From positions 1-64,000 of the forward strand of contig JADGRA010000005.1 in assembly GCA_017881265.1 (NCBI GenBank): a DNA stretch of 64,000 nt. Direction: 5' to 3'. The stretch comes from Myxococcaceae bacterium (GTDB lineage: Bacteria; Myxococcota; Myxococcia; Myxococcales; Myxococcaceae). Below, piece after piece: positions 29,092 through 37,471 of this stretch (position 1 is the stretch's first letter; each line of letters starts with the position of its first letter). The notes beneath the pieces were generated by a model. The model was not told the origin of the DNA. It searched no databases and saw only the letters and a program-made list of their open reading frames with translations. Made by a program: the position numbers and the translations under genes.

Positions 29092-29283
29092 CTAGGGCCG
29101 CCTGGGCTCCGCGCGTGGACGGAAGAAGGGACAGGCCAGGACGGGTTGCGGCGGGTACTTGTTGGGAAGCAGCGGGCAGTGGATGAAGAGGCTGGTCTTC
29201 GTGCGCACGTAGCGCGGTGGCGCCGCGCAAAGGTGGCAGAGACTGTCCGGAAACGGCAAAGGAGCCGGAGGCGACGTGCCCAC
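29092..29283 (-). CDS. Small four-cysteine protein
   Basis: A 63-residue protein not listed on its own in the ORF track; its frame appears only as the tail of a false ORF (29092-29970). GTG 29283 has GGGGAG 5 bases upstream. The sequence has an ordered core, CHLCAAPPRYVRTKTSLFI then HCP and LACPFFRP, with four cysteines in a CxxC...C...C pattern that could bind zinc. The start is 35 bases after the fadL stop on the same strand, so it is likely the last gene of the lipase-fadL operon. I do not recognise a named family. Confidence 0.55.
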   Translation of the reverse strand: MGTSPPAPLPFPDSLCHLCAAPPRYVRTKTSLFIHCPLLPNKYPPQPVLACPFFRPRAEPRRP

Positions 29284-29318
29284 GGCTCCCCTTGTAACGC
29301 CCGACGCGGAGGCGTCGT

Positions 29319-30560
29319 CTAGATTTTGACTTCGAAGGACAGGGTGCCGACGAGGGCGCCGGCGCTGTAGGAGGCCGGGTTGTAGAGGGGAAGGGAGGTG
29401 CTGGTGATGCCGCTGGTGACGGGGAAGAAGTAGATGTACTGGGCGCCCAAGTCGACGTGGAAGGCGCCGGACCGCCAGCCGAACCCCCCGGCGAAGTTGA
29501 GGCGGCTGGAATCCGGGACGTCCGGCTGAAGCGTGGAGGTCGGGCTCGGCGTCTCGTCGAACATGAGGCCGGCCCGCAGCGCCCAGTGCTCGTCGATGAC
29601 CCACTCGGCGCCAATTTTCCCCTGCCAGGAATGATGCCAGCTCTTCGGTTCCACCGAGTTGAGTGCGGGCGTCTTGGGGAAGGTGAGCGCGATGGATTGA
29701 AACACCTGCCAGCCGAACCAGGCGACGTCCGCGTCCAGGGTGAGGCATGCCAGCGGCCGGAAGGCGACCCCTAGGGCCACCGAATCCGGGGTGGTGATGG
29801 TGGTGCTGCCGGCCTGGTCGTAGAGCACGCCCTGGAAGGCGGACGGGATGTTGCTGAAGTGGACGTTGCCATTGTAGTTGAAGGTGACGCGGCTCCGGTA
29901 CGTGGCGCCGATTTGCAGCACCTTCTCGATGATGTCGACCTGGATTCCGACGTTGCCGCCGAATCCCCAAGTGGAGGCCCCCAGGTCCGATGCGGGGGCG
30001 GGCGGCGTGTAGACGTTCGGGTTGCTGGTGAGCAGGTTGATGTTGTTCTTGAGCTCAACCGAGGAATAGACGATTTGCACGCCGCCGCCGAAGCGAACCG
30101 GGCCGAAGTGGAAGGCCACCGTCGGGTTGATGTCGAACTCCTTGTCGTCGACGCTGTTGACGAGGAAACGCCCGGTCCAGCCTTCCGGGTAGCTCAACGA
30201 CAGGCCGTACGGCGTGAAGACGCCGATGCCCACCGTGACTTCGTCGCTGATGCCGTAGGTGGCGTAGAAGAACGGCGGAGTGATGGGGGTGCTTTGGGCG
30301 TTGGTCTGGACGCCGTTGGCCGCGGTGTTCGAGAAGATGGGGACGATGATGGTGATGCCCAGCTCGACGTCGATGCCCTGGCCTTGGGCAATGCCGGCGG
30401 GGTTGTAATAGATGGCGGACGCGTCATCGATGAAGCCGACGACGGAGCCCGCCATGGCCACCCCGCGCCCGGACTGAAGGTCGAGGGAGATGCCGGATGC
30501 CCCCGCCTCGCCCGCGGCCACCACGGCGAGGACTGCCACTGCTGACATGAGATTCTTCAT
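29319..30560 (-). CDS. fadL: FadL/TodX family outer-membrane transporter
   Basis: Outer-membrane barrel of 413 residues for long-chain fatty acids or other hydrophobic compounds. A signal peptide (LMSAVAVLAVVAAGEAGASG) is followed by the N-terminal hatch with the conserved NPA motif (SAIYYNPAGIAQGQG). Alternating beta strands continue to the end, with a family-like closing strand SFEVKI, though without terminal Phe. ATG 30560 is preferred because GGAAAGG lies 9 bases upstream; ATG 30578 lacks a site. It lies 27 bases downstream of the lipase gene, so fatty acids released outside would be imported here. fadN-fadA, about 4 kb away, could then degrade them. Confidence 0.92.
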   Translation of the reverse strand: MKNLMSAVAVLAVVAAGEAGASGISLDLQSGRGVAMAGSVVGFIDDASAIYYNPAGIAQGQGIDVELGITIIVPIFSNTAANGVQTNAQSTPITPPFFYATYGISDEVTVGIGVFTPYGLSLSYPEGWTGRFLVNSVDDKEFDINPTVAFHFGPVRFGGGVQIVYSSVELKNNINLLTSNPNVYTPPAPASDLGASTWGFGGNVGIQVDIIEKVLQIGATYRSRVTFNYNGNVHFSNIPSAFQGVLYDQAGSTTITTPDSVALGVAFRPLACLTLDADVAWFGWQVFQSIALTFPKTPALNSVEPKSWHHSWQGKIGAEWVIDEHWALRAGLMFDETPSPTSTLQPDVPDSSRLNFAGGFGWRSGAFHVDLGAQYIYFFPVTSGITSTSLPLYNPASYSAGALVGTLSFEVKI

Positions 30561-30587
30561 GTGCGTGTGCCTTTCCATGGGGGCGTG

Positions 30588-33500
30588 TCAGTAGGGCGCG
30601 GCGCCGGAGATGAAGCCGACGAGCTGAGTCTGGGCTTCGGTGGTGAGCGTCAGCCCGGCCGCACCGGCGGTGCCGCCGCAGGTCCCGCCTGGAGGAGCGA
30701 GCAGGAAGCCGTGCCGGTTACAGGGCGGGATGTAGGTGGCGGCATTGGTCGGGTCGTTGTCGTTGAAGGAGAACGGCGTCGACAAATGGCTGAACTGGTA
30801 ACTCCACAGCGGACCGGTGTTGGGTAGGAACTTGAGCGGATTGGCGGCCGGATTGTGGAGCGCAGACTGGACGAGCAGGGCCGTCGTTGGATTCGGCACG
30901 ACCTGGTCGTTGATGATGTACTGCACGAACGTGCGCCGGGTGCCCGGGATGCTGGCGGTCCCAAGGACGGAGTGAATGCCGGTCGGGTGGATGGTGTAGT
31001 AGGCCATGTTGTCCGGGTCGCCCGGGTCCAGAATCCACCGATAGATGTTGATGACGGTGTCGTAGCTGGGTGTGTTGGGTCCGATGCCGACCGCCGCCAA
31101 GAAGGACTGGAATCCAGCGAGCAGCGGCACGAAGGAGGGCGAGGTGAGGATGATGTCGATGATGTCGCCGCCCGCGACGTTCAGAGCCGCGTTCTGCACG
31201 TTGAAACCGACCGAGGTGTAGAGCGTGCCCAGAAGCCCGCCGAGGCTCTGACCGCCGTAGGAGATGGCCGCCGGATTCAAGGGGGCAACGGCTCCGAGGC
31301 TTCCCGTGCCTCTTCCGCTGGCGACGCGGGCAAACTGGGTGTCGTCGATGGTCTGCTGGCGGAAGCTGTCACGCACCGCGAAGGGGTTTCCGATGTTCAG
31401 GAAATGCCAGCCCGAATAGGCGGGATTGAAGTCCGCTCCCTCGCACTTGTTGTCCGGGGCGCACTCGTTCTGGCCCAGATTGAAGCACGTCTGGTCCGCC
31501 GTGGGCGTTCCGTAGACACACGCGCCGACCGCGGTCCGGTCGGCCAGCTCGCAGCGTCCCACCGCGTTGCAGACGGTGAGAGCCGGCGCTGCCGTGGTGC
31601 AGATGGCGTTGTCTGGAAAGCCGCCGTCGGGCAGGCAAATGGGGCTGCCGGTGCACTTGCCGGTTTGGTCCGCGTACGCGCCGAAGCCCGTGCAGGTATT
31701 CCGGGCGCCGTGCCAGACCTCGTCGATGGCAATCATCACCTGACCTGCCGTCGCAAGCCCACTGGCGATGGCGTACGCCTGCTCCTTGTGCCCGCTGAGC
31801 CCGTGGCCAAACATGGTGACCGGGTAGCCTGCCGGGCCCAGTGGCCCAGCGTCGGGCACCGTCATGACGAAGGGGATGGGAATTGCCTCGAAGCCGCCGT
31901 CGGGATTGAACGTGTTCCCCGGACCAGTCAGCAGGAACGGGTCGACGATTTCTCCAACGTAGACGGCGCCGATGTTGGCGATGGGGACGCCCGCGAGGTT
32001 CAGCGCGGGGAGGACGGCGGCTGTCACGTTCTCGACCCACAGGGGGTTGCCAGGGAAGCCACCCCCGGCGGGGTTGTAGGGCACCGAGGCGAGTTGCTGC
32101 AGCTGCGAAACCTCGGTCTGGGTCCGGAAGGCCCACGCCTGCACCACGCTGGTGTACGGGATGCCGTTGGAGGCGAGCTGGGCAAACAGCGGAGCCTGAC
32201 CGGCCTGCAATTCATAAAGCAGCTGGGCCTGGGCGTCCGACACCCCCAGCGAGGGGACCTGACTCTTCCCGTTCGCGTAGAGCGGCGCCGTGTCCACCGG
32301 CAACCGGATGAGGGCGAAGACGAGGCTCGGGATGACCGGCTTCTGGTTGGTGTCCTTAATCGCGTTCGTCATGTAGGCGACGTACGTCGTCAGCTCGTCG
32401 AGCGGCGTCTGGGGAACGATGCCGAGAACCTCCGGCTTGGCGCCTCCGTCGGGCAGGGTCGCCGTGACGTAGGGACACCCCGGCGCGACGTCACTCACGC
32501 AGGCGTACCACTGCGGGTCGCCCTGGCTCGCCGCGGCACCGAAGGACGCCGGCCCCTTGACGAGGTTGATGGCGAGCTGAGGAGTCAGGCTTTGCGGGTC
32601 AATACTGCCCTGCATCAGTGCGCTGACGCCGTTGTTCGGAATGTTGAGGTCGACCGCGCTGACGATGGTGGCGGTGGTGGAGAAGCCGTTGAGCGAGTTC
32701 AGCCCGGCGAGGATTTCCGCCACGAGGGGCGGCGCGCCGGCCGGAGGTGGGGGCAGGCTGACGGTCCCACCAGGCCCCGTGCGCAGAATCTCGTTCGGGA
32801 AGGGGATGGCCGTCGGCGGATTGAAGGTCACCTCCGCGTGGCTGGTGATGGTGAAGCTCCACGACAGGGCGACGTTGGCGCGGGGGATGTTGAAGGGCGC
32901 GCCGGCCAGCCCGGCCAGAAAGGGCGCGGCCCCGTTCTGCAAGTCCTGGAGCTGAGGGGCCTGCGCCGGGGGAATCTGCTGGCTCGCGGAGACGCACCCG
33001 GTATTTGAGCCGCCCGGACCGCCGTCGGGGAGAACGCAAACTGGCACCGGCGGCAAGCAAGCTGCCCCCACGGTCGGGCAGTTGGACGTGCTGGCGGCGA
33101 GCGCCCACGTCTGCGACGCGGTGACCTGCTCGCCATTGGCGCCGGTGACTGCCGCAAACGGCCCCGTCTGGTTGCCGCCAATGATGGTCACCGCGTAGGT
33201 GTGCGCGCGCGTCCACATCCCGCCCGGGGGCGGGATGGTGATGACGCCGCCGGCGTCCGCACCGCTCGAGGTGTAGGTCGCCGCCACTGGTACCACCGCC
33301 GGCGCGGCGGGATTGGTGACGTCCAGCACCAGTACGCCGGTAGCGAGCGTTGCAGGGTTGACGGCGGCCGACACCGTCACCGACGCCGGAGTCTCCATCG
33401 GGTAGCCGTCCAGCGTGTCGAAGTAGCTCTGGTAGAACGCCGTCTCCGTTGGCGTGTTGGCGGAGCTCACGGGAATCTTCAGCAGTCCCGTCGTTGGGTC

Positions 33501-33662
33501 CTTCACCAAGTCGGTCGGAGAGGGCACCACCGGGGGCGACGCCGCCGGGTCGAACTCGACGGTGACGTACGGTGTTTGGGGAACCTGTTGAATGTTCGGT
33601 GAACACGCGGCAAACACCGCGGCGAGACTGACGGCGGAGAGAAGCCAGAGTGAACGCTGCAT
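30588..33662 (-). CDS. Surface lipase/esterase lipoprotein, VolA-like
   Basis: Lipoprotein of 1024 residues with signal and lipobox (LLSAVSLAAVFAAC). The N-terminal part has VEFDPAASPPVVPSPTDLVKDPTTG, which recalls the N-terminal domain of Vibrio-type virulence lipases. The C-terminal 450 residues are an alpha/beta-hydrolase: MFGHGLSGHKEQAYAIAS, nucleophile elbow GGQSLGGLLGTLY, probable Asp in YIINDQVVPNP and His in NRHGFLL. Between the first two lies a roughly 100-residue insertion with about ten Cys. In Vibrio cholerae, VolA is encoded beside FadL and frees fatty acids from lysophospholipid; the same pairing is seen here. ATG 33662 has GAGGGGG upstream; the ORF track start at 33713 is not used. 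Confidence 0.8.
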   Translation of the reverse strand: MQRSLWLLSAVSLAAVFAACSPNIQQVPQTPYVTVEFDPAASPPVVPSPTDLVKDPTTGLLKIPVSSANTPTETAFYQSYFDTLDGYPMETPASVTVSAAVNPATLATGVLVLDVTNPAAPAVVPVAATYTSSGADAGGVITIPPPGGMWTRAHTYAVTIIGGNQTGPFAAVTGANGEQVTASQTWALAASTSNCPTVGAACLPPVPVCVLPDGGPGGSNTGCVSASQQIPPAQAPQLQDLQNGAAPFLAGLAGAPFNIPRANVALSWSFTITSHAEVTFNPPTAIPFPNEILRTGPGGTVSLPPPPAGAPPLVAEILAGLNSLNGFSTTATIVSAVDLNIPNNGVSALMQGSIDPQSLTPQLAINLVKGPASFGAAASQGDPQWYACVSDVAPGCPYVTATLPDGGAKPEVLGIVPQTPLDELTTYVAYMTNAIKDTNQKPVIPSLVFALIRLPVDTAPLYANGKSQVPSLGVSDAQAQLLYELQAGQAPLFAQLASNGIPYTSVVQAWAFRTQTEVSQLQQLASVPYNPAGGGFPGNPLWVENVTAAVLPALNLAGVPIANIGAVYVGEIVDPFLLTGPGNTFNPDGGFEAIPIPFVMTVPDAGPLGPAGYPVTMFGHGLSGHKEQAYAIASGLATAGQVMIAIDEVWHGARNTCTGFGAYADQTGKCTGSPICLPDGGFPDNAICTTAAPALTVCNAVGRCELADRTAVGACVYGTPTADQTCFNLGQNECAPDNKCEGADFNPAYSGWHFLNIGNPFAVRDSFRQQTIDDTQFARVASGRGTGSLGAVAPLNPAAISYGGQSLGGLLGTLYTSVGFNVQNAALNVAGGDIIDIILTSPSFVPLLAGFQSFLAAVGIGPNTPSYDTVINIYRWILDPGDPDNMAYYTIHPTGIHSVLGTASIPGTRRTFVQYIINDQVVPNPTTALLVQSALHNPAANPLKFLPNTGPLWSYQFSHLSTPFSFNDNDPTNAATYIPPCNRHGFLLAPPGGTCGGTAGAAGLTLTTEAQTQLVGFISGAAPY

Positions 33663-33675
33663 TGCGACCCCCTCA

Positions 33676-33695
33676 GCTCGCCTTCGGGGGCGAGC
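33676..33695 (-). promoter_or_regulatory. Hairpin in the lipase gene leader
   Basis: GCTCGCC and GGCGAGC pair perfectly around a six-base loop, directly upstream of the ribosome-binding site of the lipase gene. In the message this stem would sit within about 15-35 bases of the start codon and could modulate ribosome access or message stability. Confidence 0.4.
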
Positions 33696-33702
33696 GCCAG
33701 GC

Positions 33703-33722
33703 CACTGATTCAAGAATCGGTG
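33703..33722. promoter_or_regulatory. Imperfect palindrome upstream of the lipase-fadL operon
   Basis: CACTGATTCAAGAATCGGTG is a 20-base palindrome with one mismatched pair (arms CAC-GATTC and GAATC-GTG). It lies about 40-60 bases before the lipase start, in the 232-base gap shared with the divergent thioredoxin gene, and is a candidate operator. It differs in sequence from the fadNA palindrome, so the two operons probably answer to different regulators. Confidence 0.4.
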
Positions 33723-33894
33723 CGCGTCTTCTAGGCCCTTTCATGCCACGCTCCAAGGGAATAGCAGTCATGGAACCCCCTTACGCACTGAGTCATCCAG
33801 AGTTGCCAGGACGCACTGCGGCGAGAAGGCCGAAGTGCACGGTCATCTTGCTGACTAGAGTTCTCATCAGCATTTCCTCCACGGAGGTTTTGAC

Positions 33895-34287
33895 ATGGGC
33901 AGCGCCAGGCAAGTCACCGCGCAGAACTTCCGTGACACCGTGGAGCAGGGCGGCATCGTCCTGCTCGACTTCTGGGCGCCCTGGTGCGGGCCCTGTCGCA
34001 GCTTCGCGCCGGTCTTCGAGAAGGTCGCCGCGGACAACCCCGACCTCACCTTCGGCAAAGTGAATACCGACGAGGAGACGGAACTCGCCGGTGCCTTCGA
34101 AATCCAGAGCATCCCCACGCTGATGGTGTTTCGGGACCGGGTCCTTTTGTACTCCCAGCCCGGTGCGCTGGGGGCCGCGGCGCTCGAGGACATCGTCCGC
34201 CAGGTGCGGGCCGTCGACATGGAAAAGGTGCGGGCGGAGCTCGCCGCCCAGGGAAAGAAGTCTGGCCAAGGCATCGCGCAGGCCTGA
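33895..34287 (+). CDS. Thioredoxin
   Basis: Thioredoxin of 130 residues with the classic active site FWAPWCGPCRSFAPVFEKVA at about residues 26-45. The cis-Pro loop is SIPTLMVFRD. A C-terminal extension of about 25 residues (VRAELAAQGKKSGQGIAQA) exceeds the usual 105-110 residues. There is no signal peptide, so it acts in the cytoplasm as a dithiol reductant. A GGAGG site precedes ATG 33895. The next gene on the strand begins 80 bases later. Confidence 0.95.
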   Translation: MGSARQVTAQNFRDTVEQGGIVLLDFWAPWCGPCRSFAPVFEKVAADNPDLTFGKVNTDEETELAGAFEIQSIPTLMVFRDRVLLYSQPGALGAAALEDIVRQVRAVDMEKVRAELAAQGKKSGQGIAQA

Positions 34288-34367
34288 CCGGGCCAGCCGA
34301 GGGGTGTCCTCCCCCCAACTTCCGCGGATGGGGTCCTTCCGGGCGTCTGGGCGCTGGAGCCGCCGGC

Positions 34368-35174
34368 GTGGCATTCTCCCCGGCCGTGCTCGTCCTCGCC
34401 CTTGCGCTGACAATGGTGCTCCGCGCCGGGCCCGACGCGCCGCCCGCCACGCGCCAGACGCCCGAGGCCGAAGTCGACGCGCTCCTGGCTGCCACCGTAG
34501 CCAAGTCTCCGCTGGCCGAAGTCGTGGTGGTGGTGGTGGGGCCGGACCCGAAGCTGTACCACTTGGAGGAGGCGACGCTGCGCCTCGACGGGACGCCAGT
34601 GCGGGCATCCAGCGCGACGGAGGTCGGGCCCTTGGCCCAGGGCCGGGCGGTGACGGACGGCGAGCACGTGGTGACCGCACGCTTCGTCTACCGCGGGCAG
34701 GCGCTCGGCCCCCTGCCGTGGGAAGAGGGGCCCAAGTGGAAGCTGCCGGCACGTGTCACCGTCCAGGCGAGTCGGGGGCTTCGCTTCATCGTTCGCCTCA
34801 CCGTGGAGACCAATGAACGCGCGCCGGCCGGCATGCGGCTGAGCCTGAGCTCCGACGTGGAGCCGCAGATGCTGAGGGCGGTCGACGACGGGCCGCTACC
34901 GCCGCCGCCCGTCCCCCACCTGGCGCCGGCGCCTGCCGTGTCCCCGTCCGCGCCGGTGGCAGCAGCGCCCAGCCCGCCGGCCGCACCCGCCCCCAAGAAG
35001 AAGGCGACGAAGAAGAAGGTGGCCCGGCCGGCGGCGACCAGCGTTCCCACGACGGCGACGGCTACAGCCCCGGCGGCTGGCAGCGCGGATGCGCTGGCAG
35101 AGGCCACCGCCCGGCTGAAGAGCGCGCTGGCCGCGCCCGCGGACGGCGGCGTCGCAGGCGAAGCGCCGCACTAA
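34368..35174 (+). CDS. Exported protein with Lys/Ala/Pro-rich tail, unknown function
   Basis: Protein of about 268 residues. GTG 34368 with GGAG 8 bases upstream opens a hydrophobic N terminus (AFSPAVLVLALALTMVLRAG), which could be a signal peptide or anchor. Residues about 30-170 look beta-rich and globular (AEVVVVVVGPDPKLYHLEEATLRLDG; VTVQASRGLRFIVRLTVET). The rest is a disordered Pro/Ala tail with KKKATKKKVARP, of the kind that binds DNA, peptidoglycan or other acidic polymers. No domain is recognised. The ORF track start at 33984 lies within the thioredoxin gene and is rejected. Confidence 0.65.
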   Translation: MAFSPAVLVLALALTMVLRAGPDAPPATRQTPEAEVDALLAATVAKSPLAEVVVVVVGPDPKLYHLEEATLRLDGTPVRASSATEVGPLAQGRAVTDGEHVVTARFVYRGQALGPLPWEEGPKWKLPARVTVQASRGLRFIVRLTVETNERAPAGMRLSLSSDVEPQMLRAVDDGPLPPPPVPHLAPAPAVSPSAPVAAAPSPPAAPAPKKKATKKKVARPAATSVPTTATATAPAAGSADALAEATARLKSALAAPADGGVAGEAPH

Positions 35175-35205
35175 CCCCGGGCACCCCGTTGCGGAGGGTG
35201 GCCGG

Positions 35206-37311
35206 CTACTTCCGCTCGGCCAGCAGCTTCTCGCGGTAGGCCTTCATCATCGCCTCCTGCTCGGCCTTGGGCACCGGGGAGTACCGGGCGAATTCCATGG
35301 TGAATTCGCCCTTCCCTTGCGTGGCCGACCGGAGGTCGGTGCTGTAGCCAAACATGGAGTTCAGCGGCACCTCGGCCACCGCCACCACGTAGCCTTCGCG
35401 GTTTTCCGTGCTGAGGATGGTGCCGCGGCGCTGGTTGAGCTGCCCCACCACCGAGCCCTGGAAGTCCTCGGGGGCCTGGACCTCGACCTTCATGATGGGT
35501 TCGAGGATGACGGGCTTGGCGGCGTCATAGCCTTCGCGGAAGGCCATCAGCGCGGCCGTCTTGAAGGCCTGCTCGGAGGAGTCCACCGCGTGCGACGCGC
35601 CGTCGTTGATGACGTAGCGCACACCGGTGACCGGGAAGCCGATGAGGCTGCCCTTCTTGAGGGCCTCGCGGAAGCCCTTCTCCACCGCGGGGATGAATTC
35701 GCGGGGAATGGAACCGCCGGTGATGTCGTCGACGAATTCGTCGTGCTGGACCGCGTCCGGGGGAAGCGGTTCGAGGTACCCGCAGACGCGACCGAACTGG
35801 CCCGAGCCGCCGGTCTGCTTCTTGTGGGTGTAGGCGAATTCCCCGCGCTGGGTGATGGTTTCCCGGTAGGCCACCTGCGGCTTACCGGCCACCACCTCGC
35901 AGCCGTACTCGCGCTTCATGCGCTCGATGTAGATTTCCAGGTGCAGCTCACCCATGCCGCTGATGATGGTCTGGGCAGACTCCTCGTCGCGGTGCACGCG
36001 GAAGGTCGGGTCTTCCTTGGTGAAGCGGTTGAGGGCCTTGCTGAAGTTGGCCTGTCCCGTGCGCTCCTTCGGAGCGACGGCGAGCGAGATGACCGCGTCT
36101 GGGACGAACATCGACGTCATGGTGTAGTTCACCGTGCCGTCGGTGAACGTGTCGCCCGAGGCGCACTCCACGCCGAAGAGGGCGACGATGTCGCCGCCGT
36201 AGGTTTCTTCCACGTCGTTCATCTCGTTCGCATGCATGCGGACGATGCGCGGCACCTTTACCTTGCGCTGGTTGCTCTGGTTGTAGATGAAGTCGCCCTT
36301 GGAGACGTGACCCTGGTAGATGCGCAGGTACGTCAGCTGTCCGTAGCGGCCGTCCTCGAGCTTGAAGGCGAGGCCGACGAAGGGCTTCTCCGGGTCGGAG
36401 GTCAGCACCACCTTGGCCTCGTTGTTCTTCTGGTCGAGGGCCTCGTTGACCACTTCGCTCGGGTTGGGCAGGTAGTCGCTGACCGCGTCCAGGAGCAGCT
36501 GCACGCCCTTGTTCTTGTAGGCAGAGCCGCAGAACACCGGCGTCATCTTGAGAGCGATGGTGGCACGGCGCACCGCGGCCTTCAGCTCCTCGCTCGAGAT
36601 GGGCGCGTCGTGGACGAACTTCTCCGCCAGCAGGTCGTCCACGTTGGCGACGCCCTCGATGATGTCGTGGCGCGCCTTCTTGGTCGCCTCGGCGTACTCG
36701 GCCGGCACCTCCTCCTCCCGGATGTGCTCGCCGTTCTCGCCGTCGAAGTAGTAGGCCTTGCCGATGATGGGGTCGATGATGCCCTCGAAGCGTTCCTCCG
36801 CCCCGATGGGGACCTGCATCATGACCTGATGGTGGCCAAGCTTCTCGCCCAACTGCGCGCCCACCCGGGCGTAGTTTGCCCCGGCACGGTCCATCTTGTT
36901 CACGAAGGCCAGCCGCGGCACCTTGTAGCGGCGCATCTGCCGGTCGACGGTGATGGACTGGCTCTGCACCCCCGACACCGAGCAGAGGACCAGAATGGCA
37001 CCGTCGAGCACCCGCAGGGCGCGCTCCACCTCGATGGTGAAGTCGACGTGCCCCGGGGTGTCGATGATGTTGATGTTGGTGTCTTTCCAGACGCAGTAGG
37101 TGGCCGCGGACTGGATGGTGATGCCCTTCTCACGCTCCAGGTCCATCGAGTCCATCTTGGCCCCGACGCCGTCCTTGCCCCGCACCTCATGAATCTCGTG
37201 GATGCGCCCCGTGTAATAGAGGATGCGCTCGGTGAGGGTGGTCTTGCCCGAGTCGATGTGGGCAGAGATGCCGATGTTGCGGATGCGTTCGATGGGGAAA
37301 GAGGACGCCAT
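35206..37311 (-). CDS. fusA: Elongation factor G, mitochondrial-EFG1/spdEFG1 type
   Basis: Translational GTPase of 701 residues that drives ribosome translocation. GTPase motifs are AHIDSGKTT (G1), DTPGHVDFT (G3) and NKMDRAGA (G4); domains II-V follow to the C terminus. Residues 10-100 ([36 protein letters not shown]) closely match my recollection of human mitochondrial EFG1 rather than E. coli EF-G, where G1 reads AHIDAGKTT. The spd group of EF-G in delta-proteobacteria, spirochaetes and planctomycetes is known to be related to mtEFG1. It is not linked to rpsL, rpsG or tuf, so it may be a second EF-G. A clear promoter lies upstream. Confidence 0.93.
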   Translation of the reverse strand: MASSFPIERIRNIGISAHIDSGKTTLTERILYYTGRIHEIHEVRGKDGVGAKMDSMDLEREKGITIQSAATYCVWKDTNINIIDTPGHVDFTIEVERALRVLDGAILVLCSVSGVQSQSITVDRQMRRYKVPRLAFVNKMDRAGANYARVGAQLGEKLGHHQVMMQVPIGAEERFEGIIDPIIGKAYYFDGENGEHIREEEVPAEYAEATKKARHDIIEGVANVDDLLAEKFVHDAPISSEELKAAVRRATIALKMTPVFCGSAYKNKGVQLLLDAVSDYLPNPSEVVNEALDQKNNEAKVVLTSDPEKPFVGLAFKLEDGRYGQLTYLRIYQGHVSKGDFIYNQSNQRKVKVPRIVRMHANEMNDVEETYGGDIVALFGVECASGDTFTDGTVNYTMTSMFVPDAVISLAVAPKERTGQANFSKALNRFTKEDPTFRVHRDEESAQTIISGMGELHLEIYIERMKREYGCEVVAGKPQVAYRETITQRGEFAYTHKKQTGGSGQFGRVCGYLEPLPPDAVQHDEFVDDITGGSIPREFIPAVEKGFREALKKGSLIGFPVTGVRYVINDGASHAVDSSEQAFKTAALMAFREGYDAAKPVILEPIMKVEVQAPEDFQGSVVGQLNQRRGTILSTENREGYVVAVAEVPLNSMFGYSTDLRSATQGKGEFTMEFARYSPVPKAEQEAMMKAYREKLLAERK

Positions 37312-37390
37312 GACTGGTGTGCTTCCTTACGGAAATTGAAGGAGTGGTGGGCCGCGGCCCTGTACTCGACAACTGCCTGGATTGCCAGAG

Positions 37391-37407
37391 GGGCTCCCGC
37401 GGAGCCC
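37391..37407. terminator. Hairpin between phenylalanine hydroxylase and EF-G genes
   Basis: GGGCTCC, CGC, GGAGCCC: seven perfect pairs with a three-base loop. Read on the minus strand it lies 65 bases after the hydroxylase stop and next to the predicted transcription start of the EF-G gene. It may end the upstream transcript or form the 5' end of the EF-G message. No T run follows. Confidence 0.45.
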
Positions 37408-37412
37408 TTCGT

Positions 37413-37441
37413 TCATTAACCACCCTAATGCAGTGCGGCAA
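37413..37441 (-). promoter_or_regulatory. Candidate sigma70-type promoter of the EF-G gene
   Basis: On the minus strand, TTGCCG (37441-37436) is followed after exactly 17 bases by TAATGA (37418-37413), about 100 bases before the start codon. The sequence around it is less GC-rich than the surroundings, which supports a real promoter. Confidence 0.5.
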
Positions 37442-37471
37442 GGGCGCAAGTAACGGCCGGGAGACGGCGCC

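Noticed and set aside
29283-29970. Upstream part of the minus-strand ORF 29092-29970
   Set aside because: It overlaps fadL in another frame. Only the last 63 codons, with their own start and ribosome-binding site, look real.
30855-33008. 717-residue plus-strand ORF
   Set aside because: Antisense to the lipase gene, without motifs.
35317-37419. 700-residue plus-strand ORF
   Set aside because: Antisense to the EF-G gene.
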